From: Selaginella moellendorffii
Taxonomy: Eukaryota > Streptophyta > Lycopodiopsida > Selaginellales > Selaginellaceae
Assembly (NCBI RefSeq): GCF_000143415.4
Contig: NW_003314266.1
Span: 3,604,398-3,668,397, forward strand
Reading direction: 5' to 3'
Length of the DNA: 64,000 nucleotides
A program made the translations under genes and the position numbers. The notes under the pieces were generated by a model. The model searched no databases, had not been told where the DNA came from, and was given only the letters and a program-made list of their open reading frames with translations. The stretch's first letter is position 1. Every line of letters starts with the position of its first letter. Of this stretch, positions 57,824-64,000 are shown piece by piece.

Positions 57824-59007
57824 ATGGCAAGTAGCAGCGCTCTATCGGCAGCAGCGACGCTCACAAAATCCGCCAATTCCTTCGCCTCCAGCAGCAGCTC
57901 CAGCTCCGCCTCCGCCCCCTCCAGGAAATCCGGGAGCTTCAAATGCGGTACGCGATTCTTCGCCTCCATTCCCTTCACCGAAATATTGACAGATTTTGGG
58001 TCGCAGGGATGAGAATCCGGGCCGAGAGCGACGGCAGCAAAGGATCTACGACAAAATCTCCCCCACCGGTGGAATTGGAGCGCTCCCCGGCCGATAAGCT
58101 CGTGGATGGAATGTCGTTCGGCCAGCTGTGCGATGAATTTCAGTGCATAAGCAGCCCCTCCGTGGAAGCTACGTGCCGTCAGCTCGCGAGAGATATCCTG
58201 GAAATTCGAGATGGGAATAGAGCTCTGGGAACCCTGGCCTACTTTGTCAAATACAAGGTAAGCTCTTCCTTCTTTCGCTTTACACGACTAGTTAGATCTC
58301 TTCTCTCTTTTCTAGGATCCATTGAGGTCTTTCCAAGGACGATTGAAGTACAATAGGCCGTCGTGGACGAGAACTGCCTTGGAGAATCCAACAGTGGTAC
58401 GTACGTGATTGGTTTCTTTGCTTGCGAGCTTTTCATATTCATGCAGTGGTACTTTGGCGGTGGTTCCATTTGCCTCCTCAGGCAGTGCGTCAAATGGAGA
58501 TGGTGTCGACGAGCGTGCTACGAATCCAGTGCACGATACAAGGAAGGCCAAAACTTGCTGCTGCTTCCTTCGTTGGCGATGTTCGTGTCAACGTAACGTC
58601 GACTTTCACTCTCAACCAGATCAGTGGCCAGGTTCTGGAGCACCGAGAGGAGTGGGACCTCTCCGGCAACTCTCCTCTGGCTCAGGCATACTTTTGGTTC
58701 TCCAGGATTGCGTACTCCACAGTAGAAGCTGGCAAGGATACGTCGGAGCTAGTCCAAGGGGTATCCAAGGTTATTGACAAGAACTTGGGCGATGACAGCA
58801 ACATCTACGTCGATCCGACCGATCCAAAGAAGGTCTGGTTGTTTCTCTTTTCTCATAGAAATAGTTTATATCGATCTTCACGACTTGGCAAATTGTTGTT
58901 TGCAGTTCTTCCAAGTGGATGATAATCGCCAAAAGGACATTTACCAAGTTGGCCTGGTGCTTGCGCTGCTCTACCTCCTTGTCCAGTTCTTAAAACTCAC
59001 ACTTTGA
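57824..59007 (+). CDS. DUF2358-like plastid membrane protein (302 aa)
   Basis: Five exons: 57824-57947, 58007-58257, 58316-58396, 58482-58832, 58906-59007, all GT-AG, 302 aa. Residues 1-40 are a Ser/Ala/Lys-rich transit peptide. The mature part contains DGMSFGQLCDEFQCISSP, ARDILEIRDGNRALG, KDPLRSFQGRLKYNRP, MVSTSVLRIQ, FTLNQISGQVLEHREEWDLS and IYVDPTDPKKFFQVDD. One C-terminal transmembrane segment (VGLVLALLYLLVQFLKL) ends the protein. The pattern fits plant chloroplast proteins of the DUF2358 group (Arabidopsis At1g65230 type). Their function is not established. The assignment is from memory of the motif order, so the family name is less certain than the gene model. Confidence 0.82.
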
Positions 59008-59415
59008 CCATAAACCGGTAAGACAGCCTTGTGAAACGGGTCTTACAAGCATGTGTTTTGGCAGAACTTGATTGTATAGAACCGTTTTGACTGCGCAAGC
59101 GACTTGTAAAATGCCTTCGTACACTACAGATAGTAACAGGATTATCGTCTTAAACACGTTCTTCTTTGTTTTCTTTGCTTTTTCTCTTTTCTCCCTTTTT
59201 TTTCTTCTCTTGAGCCTTCCGTGGCGTGTTCGCCAGGTACTGCTAGTTTCTTCTTTTCTTTCGTTGTAAAGTTCTTCACATTTTGTAGCTGGCAAAGTCG
59301 TGATCCTCGCCCCTTCCTCGCATCCTTCCGGGTCGTAGTGCTTAACAAATCGAAGTCTCGTCTCTGACCACGCACAATATAACAGCCATCAGGTTTGGAT
59401 TGATAGATTAATTCC
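59008..59415. other. Intergenic spacer
   Basis: About 400 bp with a ttttctctttt-type pyrimidine stretch. No gene seen. Confidence 0.4.
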
Positions 59416-59757
59416 ATGGCAGATCACAAGCTGGTTTCTAAGTTGCAGAAGGCCCTCCGCGGACACCAAAAGCTACGACTCATCGAGAGTGAAGATCCAG
59501 CAATCACTCACATCCGCAACCTCCTCAGTGATGACTGTGATTACTACGGCGATGAGCAGCAGCAATTGACAGAGCAATCAAGGATTTTCTATCAGCGCTT
59601 CCTAGAGGATCTCACGAGAATCGTCCAAGCCTCTTCTCCTCCTCCTCCTCCTCCTCCGCCCTCTTCTGCCAGTGTGAGCATCACGAAAGAGACGATAGGA
59701 AATTTTCCTTTTGATGCAAGGCTAAGTAACAATGCCTATTGTCTCTACAGGCGTTGA
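59416..59757 (+). CDS. Hypothetical protein (113 aa)
   Basis: A single frame from ATG to TGA. Residues 1-70 are helical and charged (VSKLQKALRGHQKLRLIESED, QSRIFYQRFLEDLTRIV). Residues 73-82 are mostly proline and a short tail follows. I do not recognise a family. Balanced codon use, a clear ATG context (ttccatggc) and an amphipathic N-terminal half favour a real gene or a terminal exon of one. No splice partner was found. Confidence 0.4.
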   Translation: MADHKLVSKLQKALRGHQKLRLIESEDPAITHIRNLLSDDCDYYGDEQQQLTEQSRIFYQRFLEDLTRIVQASSPPPPPPPPSSASVSITKETIGNFPFDARLSNNAYCLYRR

Positions 59758-60076
59758 GAGAAGTAATTTGGTTTTTTGGTTAGAACACCAGCAAAACCAT
59801 TGTGAGATCTGATAGAATAGTTTATAAAAAGGGGTAGAAGTTTTACAGTGGGAGATAAAAAATGGTCAAAAAAACGTTTCATACTTGCCAATAGTTATGT
59901 ATGCTAAACACACAAAAACATATGTGAAACATGTTACTATAACTCTGTTAGAAAAGAGGTATATTGGGATGTCCTCAGCATGTTGGCAATGCCACATATG
60001 ATGACTGGAAAGTATTCATGGTATTCTCCCTCTTATGCATGGACCAATGATTATTTGAAAGATGAAGTGAAGGATG
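59758..60076. other. Intergenic spacer
   Basis: About 320 bp, nothing recognised. Confidence 0.4.
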
Positions 60077-60840
60077 CTACTTTATAAGGTGGCCAGCAAC
60101 AAGTTCAACATGATCATAAATATTATTTGATCCATAGGTCTGTTTAAGTCTGCAGTAATGTTGACATTTGTGTAAGATGTGGTGCTTTTTACCTCCTAGA
60201 TTGTTAACTCTATAGCACTTATAAGCACTTTCCCATGTTTGTGTTACCTCATCCAGAGGAAAAGATCGCCAATACCAGTAACTTCGGCTTTGAGCCATTG
60301 ACAAAGTACGTGATTTCTCGGCGATAGCATGATCCAGAATAACAGTTGAACCTCCAATGCTTCCCTGAATGCGGGAGTAACTCTCATCCAAGACATTGAT
60401 AGTGAACTCCATATGATTCATCCTTTGACACCTTAAACTAGCACATATGATAAGAAATCATACCTCGTCAAGTATCTCAGCAAAAGTTTGACCCCAGGCT
60501 CAATCAGCTTGAGATTACCAAGTTCTCTCCGTATCTCCTGCGAGCCAGTGGCAGCGCAAATTTTGTCCAGGAATTCCGTTGATGGAAACTCCTCGTACTC
60601 AAACTGGAGAACAAAAAGGTTACAACAAAGAGAACTCTCACCTACCACTGCACGATCAATCCGGAGTTTCAAGAGCTGGACATCAGGATCATCCTTGAGA
60701 AAGTTGACGATCTTTCTGCCACTCTCCAAGTTACAGTTCCCATGATTGCAGATGTGCACTAGTAGACACCCTTGTGGCGGAAGCTCACGTATATGCTTTC
60801 TCAACTAATCTACCGCCACCTTTTGATAAGTCATAGCCAT
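60077..60840 (-). pseudogene. Unidentified three-exon gene with one in-frame stop
   Basis: Exons 60840-60646, 60603-60464 and 60431-60077 join with GT-AG and keep phase for 230 codons. After MAMTYQKVAVD comes a TAG (60807-60805); the frame then stays open to a natural stop. Downstream are CLLVHICNHGNCNLESGRKIV, ATGSQEIRRELGNLKL and YSRIQGSIGGSTVILDHAI. I do not recognise the family. The stop could be real inactivation, or translation could start elsewhere through an unseen upstream exon spliced at gattag/ttgaga. Confidence 0.45.
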
Positions 60841-60874
60841 TTTATTAAGGAGAAACTACGGAGCCTTGAAAGGA

Positions 60875-62620
60875 TTAGCTAAAACCTTGATAGGCCTTTT
60901 GGGCGAGCTGTACATCCGTTTGCTTGTTGAGCCCATTTGCCGGATGAAGAACTGGAAACCTCTCGTCGCGCTGCCGCTGGATCACGACTTCCGGCATTCC
61001 AATCCCGACGAAAGCTGGCCTGTTCTCCTGCTGCTGATGGAAGTGCTGCGGCTCGGAGCGATCGCTAAACTGCCTGTGTACCTGAGGATGGTGAGCAGTG
61101 GCAGTGGCAACCGCTGGAATCTCCACGGCCTGCTGCAGCATTGGAGTCGACACCGGTCGAGGGATCGCGTGCTGCTCCAGGAGTTTCCTGTGAAGAGCGT
61201 CACTGCTGGGAGCGTAGAATTGATGCCCAAGAGTAGCAGCGGCTACTGCTGGAGGACGAGCCAAAGCCTCCAGTCCCATTGGAACAAGCCGCTGAGGCAA
61301 CCCGTTCGTCTTGTGCACGTCTAGCAGCTCGCCTCTCGGGATGTGCTGAACGAGTAGCTTCTCTTGAGGCCTCTCCGCCACCTTGAGCTTCTCGAAGTCC
61401 GAGAGAGTGGCGTCCAAAGCTCTCCTGTCCATGGCGTCGCTCTCCCCAGAGTCTCGTCGATCCATAGCCAGCGAGCTCATGTCGGTTAGCTGGCTGCTGC
61501 TTTGCGACGACACGGAGTCCGAGTGCTCGTCCTCCACGGAGTACTGCCTGATCACCATTCCCTTGGGCAGTATACCCCGTGAAACCTCCACCAGAGGCAC
61601 GTAAGTCGACGATGGCACCACGGCTCTCGACGCTGCCATCACCTGAGGCACTACCGATCGAGCAGCCACTACTTGCGGAACCAGAACTGGCGATGCTGCC
61701 TGAGCTCCGGGAACAAGTGAGGGAGTTCCAGGCGCGTAAATTCGAGGGGGCGTCGCGGCTGCTGTCAAGTTCTTGGTTGGAACTGTGACGAGGTTCACTG
61801 GAACGGATGGTGGCAAAACCTGGGGTGATACTACTGGTGGCACAACGCTTGGAATCAGAGGTGACGCTGCCGCTGGAGCTAGAGCTTGGGCTGGAGATGC
61901 TGCTGCTGGAGCTAGAGCTTGAAGTGGAGTTGGGGCTGGAGATGCTGCTGCCGGGGCTGGAGGAACTAGAGCTTGAACTGGAGCTGGGACTGGAGCTGGT
62001 ACGATTTGAGGTTGTAGAACTTGAGGTAGAACCGCAGGAGGAACTGCTACAACTTGCGGTGCTGCCATAGGCATGGCTGGACTTTGCTGTGCTACTAGAG
62101 GTGGCGCCGCCTTGTCGACCAAAACCACAGGTTTTTTGTGCTGCTCCTCCAAAACCACGTTGGCCTTCCTATAAACTCCATTCACAGCCTCGACGAACTT
62201 GTGCTCCGGATCGCCAGCATTCTCGTGACCCGGTGGCTGCTTCGCGGACACCGGAAAGAGAAAGAGCCTCAGCCTCGACGATGAATCCTTGGATTCCATC
62301 CTGTCATACTCCTCCATCATGTTCTCCAGGTCCTCCTCCGAGATCACCGAGACCAGCGCGTCCAAATCTTCGTTTGGCAGCTGGTACTTGAGGATAAAAC
62401 TCTCGTATGGACAGATCTTTCGGAGCTTCGTCATGAGATCGATCACTGAGACGCCCCTGTGCACCGAGAGAATTCTCGTCTCACCACCCACGTAGCGGAG
62501 CTGGGAGTCGTGCGGGCGAGGCATGATTCGACCACCATAGCTGCACAGGAATTTGGCGCGTCCCGTGAGCGAATCCTCCGACTTGACGGATCCCTGGTCC
62601 TCTGCAAAGGCCGCACACAT
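60875..62620 (-). CDS. PB1-domain protein with long Pro/Ala-rich region (581 aa)
   Basis: A single coding exon. The ATG at 62620 is the first in-frame methionine after a likely leader intron (donor near 62703, acceptor ctccag near 62637). Residues about 22-115 form a PB1 domain: AKFLCSYGGRIMPRPHDSQ with the basic Lys23, LRYVGGETRILSVHRG, YQLPNEDLDALVSVISEEDLENM with the acidic OPCA-type cluster. Residues 160-360 are low-complexity Pro/Ala/Val. The C-terminal third has Gln and His patches and ends AQKAYQGFS. Plant PB1 proteins of this layout (octicosapeptide/Phox/Bem1p) self-associate or bind partners in signalling. No kinase domain is attached. The exact role is unknown. Confidence 0.88.
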   Translation of the reverse strand: MCAAFAEDQGSVKSEDSLTGRAKFLCSYGGRIMPRPHDSQLRYVGGETRILSVHRGVSVIDLMTKLRKICPYESFILKYQLPNEDLDALVSVISEEDLENMMEEYDRMESKDSSSRLRLFLFPVSAKQPPGHENAGDPEHKFVEAVNGVYRKANVVLEEQHKKPVVLVDKAAPPLVAQQSPAMPMAAPQVVAVPPAVLPQVLQPQIVPAPVPAPVQALVPPAPAAASPAPTPLQALAPAAASPAQALAPAAASPLIPSVVPPVVSPQVLPPSVPVNLVTVPTKNLTAAATPPRIYAPGTPSLVPGAQAASPVLVPQVVAARSVVPQVMAASRAVVPSSTYVPLVEVSRGILPKGMVIRQYSVEDEHSDSVSSQSSSQLTDMSSLAMDRRDSGESDAMDRRALDATLSDFEKLKVAERPQEKLLVQHIPRGELLDVHKTNGLPQRLVPMGLEALARPPAVAAATLGHQFYAPSSDALHRKLLEQHAIPRPVSTPMLQQAVEIPAVATATAHHPQVHRQFSDRSEPQHFHQQQENRPAFVGIGMPEVVIQRQRDERFPVLHPANGLNKQTDVQLAQKAYQGFS

Positions 62621-63515
62621 GATTGAAAGCTCCTGGAGGGACAAAGGAAAAAGCTCGCTTTCAACACTGTACACTTTAAACAGAAAAAAAATTCCCAACT
62701 TACTCAAAGCCTTTCGAATCTTTGCCTTTCCGTTGCCTCCATCGCTAGATCGCGCCGCCAAGCTCACAAAAGCCCCATTCCCGCGCAGGCAAGGATCAAT
62801 CTAGGTCAAAAATGCACCTGAGAGAATCTAAGCGCCGATGCGCCGGAGCAGTGCCGCCGATCCAAATCACATAGCCAAAACGCTCCCCGTGAGCGCCAAG
62901 AAATCAGGGCTCTCCAAAACCGCCATAGCTTGACCTCCAAAACGTGCCAATGACATGCCCACGTTTACCCTACTTTTCTGACGCGTTTACCTCTCTATGT
63001 CTAGCCACCTATAGCCGGTTAGCCCGCCACTATTCAAACTACCGGTCACGATCTCCTCGAACCTGGACGCTCCAGATCTCTTTCCTGTCAGGGGATATGG
63101 CGCTGCCCAATGGGAAACCAACGCGTGTTCTCCAATGGACCAACGACATTGACCATATTGACCGAGCGTTGACAAACAAGCTGACCTAAAGATATTCTAA
63201 GACGAATATTACCGCGCCACGCCATTTACAAATCCACCGGTCACGATCTCCCCGCACCTGGACGCTTCAGATCTCTTCCTTGTCGATATGGCGCTAGCCA
63301 ATGGGAGGCCACCATTTTGGATTGCACCACCCACACCACTGGGTTGCTAAGCTGACTATCTCGCTTAGCTTAGCAGCTTAATCTAATCCCAGTAGGACTA
63401 CTTTCCCTTGTCACTGTAGCTAGAGTTCCAGAGCTCTTCCTCATCCTCTCTTCCAAAACTCCAGATTTTTGTTCTTCGCGAGAGCTTGGAGATTTTCTCC
63501 AGAGGAAGAGGATCC
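62621..63515. promoter_or_regulatory. Divergent promoter region PB1 gene / psaG with internal duplication
   Basis: About 895 bp between two ATGs pointing outward. It contains two copies of a ~78-bp block (63041-63122 and 63235-63312) sharing ccggtcacgatctcc, acctggacgct, cagatctct and gatatggcgct, then caatggga. The caat words and ccacgcc could be light-responsive elements, which is inference. Confidence 0.6.
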
Positions 63516-64000
63516 ATGGCTTCTACTTGCGCAGCAGCGTCTTCTTCCTGCATCGTCGCGGGGCTTCCCAGCATCAAGAGCTCGAGCAGCAAGAGATCTG
63601 TGGTCGGTTTCTCTGGATTCCGAGTCGCCAACAAGCTCGACGGCCTCTCAGCAGCAGCTCGGTGCTCCAGTTTCGAGAGCAAGACGGGCTTCGCGAGATC
63701 TATGGCTCGGACCACCTGCCTGGAGGCGCCGATCATCATCAGCCTGTGCACTGCTGCGTCGCTCGCCATGGGACGGTTTGTGTTCCTTCCTTTCCAGAGA
63801 GAGCAGATTGCCAAGGCCGGGTTGCCGCTCCAAAACGGTGTAAGTCACTACGAGGCCGGAGACACCCGGGCTCAGGAGTTTGTGAGCTTGCTCAAGACGA
63901 ACGATCCCGCTGGCTTTAACATCGTCGATGTGCTCTCCTGGGGATCCATTGGTCATATTATTGCCTACTGGATCCTGGCAACTTCAAGCAATGGTTATGA
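63516..64000 (+). CDS. psaG: Photosystem I reaction centre subunit V, PsaG (5' part, cut by the window edge)
   Basis: Open frame from the ATG at 63516 to the edge, 161 codons and two bases, no intron. Residues 1-60 are a Ser/Ala-rich transit peptide (MASTCAAASSSCIVAGLPS...). The mature part has LEAPIIISLCTAASLAMGRFVFLPFQREQ (first transmembrane helix), GLPLQNGVSHYEAGDTRAQEF, LLKTNDPAGFNIVDVLSWGSIGHIIAYWILATSSNGY (second helix). These are PsaG hallmarks, and the conserved NGYDP end is cut after NGY. PsaG is a nuclear-encoded thylakoid subunit that anchors the LHCI belt to PSI. Only the last few codons are outside. Confidence 0.95.
   Translation, partial: MASTCAAASSSCIVAGLPSIKSSSSKRSVVGFSGFRVANKLDGLSAAARCSSFESKTGFARSMARTTCLEAPIIISLCTAASLAMGRFVFLPFQREQIAKAGLPLQNGVSHYEAGDTRAQEFVSLLKTNDPAGFNIVDVLSWGSIGHIIAYWILATSSNGY

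Noticed and set aside
62621-62767. N-terminal extension of the PB1 protein to 62767
   Set aside because: It starts with GTG and crosses a probable leader intron; the ATG at 62620 precedes the PB1 domain.

Overview
The window reads as nuclear DNA of a plant, most likely a lycophyte close to Selaginella moellendorffii. This is an inference from introns of mostly 45-100 bp, plastid and land-plant genes (PsaG, phytochromobilin synthase, plastid pyruvate dehydrogenase E1-beta, CCaMK, class III peroxidase, AHL and bHLH regulators), eukaryotic tRNA genes and degraded plant Ty3/gypsy elements. No database search was possible. Exon models were built by hand from GT/AG sites and reading-frame continuity.

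Layout. 1-7.0 kb: decayed pyruvate decarboxylase (PDC) copies, a dead tRNA-Leu, scraps of bHLH and ABCC genes, and two tandem USP-like genes. 7.1-8.1 kb: an intronless, AT-rich gene for a secreted lectin-like protein. 8.5-16.0 kb: a heavily AT-mutated nest of Ty3/gypsy remnants, a solo LTR and a foldback element. 16.2-20.8 kb: a second, better preserved copy of the segment at 0-2.3 kb, with a PDC remnant, an intact tRNA-Leu(AAG) and a complete bHLH gene. 23-34.5 kb: tRNA-Gly(GCC), a class III peroxidase, CCaMK and an AT-hook (AHL) regulator. 36-43.6 kb: a compact cluster with HY2 divergently paired with a small mitochondrial-type membrane protein gene, a protein with two rhodanese-like domains, P450 and rhodanese scraps, and a BTB/NPH3-like protein with a ubiquitin-like C-terminus. 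44.4-52.1 kb: a solo LTR with a perfect 5-bp target duplication and a nearly complete Ty3/gypsy element with 170-bp LTRs. 52.6-64 kb: plastid PDH E1-beta, AT-rich repeat debris, a DUF2358-like plastid protein, a gene with one in-frame stop, a PB1-domain protein and the start of psaG at the right edge.

There is no operon-like pathway. Shared themes are plastid function (HY2 makes the phytochrome chromophore, PDH E1-beta supplies acetyl-CoA for plastid lipid synthesis, PsaG is a photosystem I subunit) and calcium or stress signalling (CCaMK, peroxidase, USP-like proteins). The strongest candidates for something new are the AT-rich lectin-like gene, the BTB/NPH3-ubiquitin-like architecture, the rhodanese pair lacking both catalytic cysteines, and the duplicated PDC/tRNA/bHLH segment with one dead and one intact tRNA.
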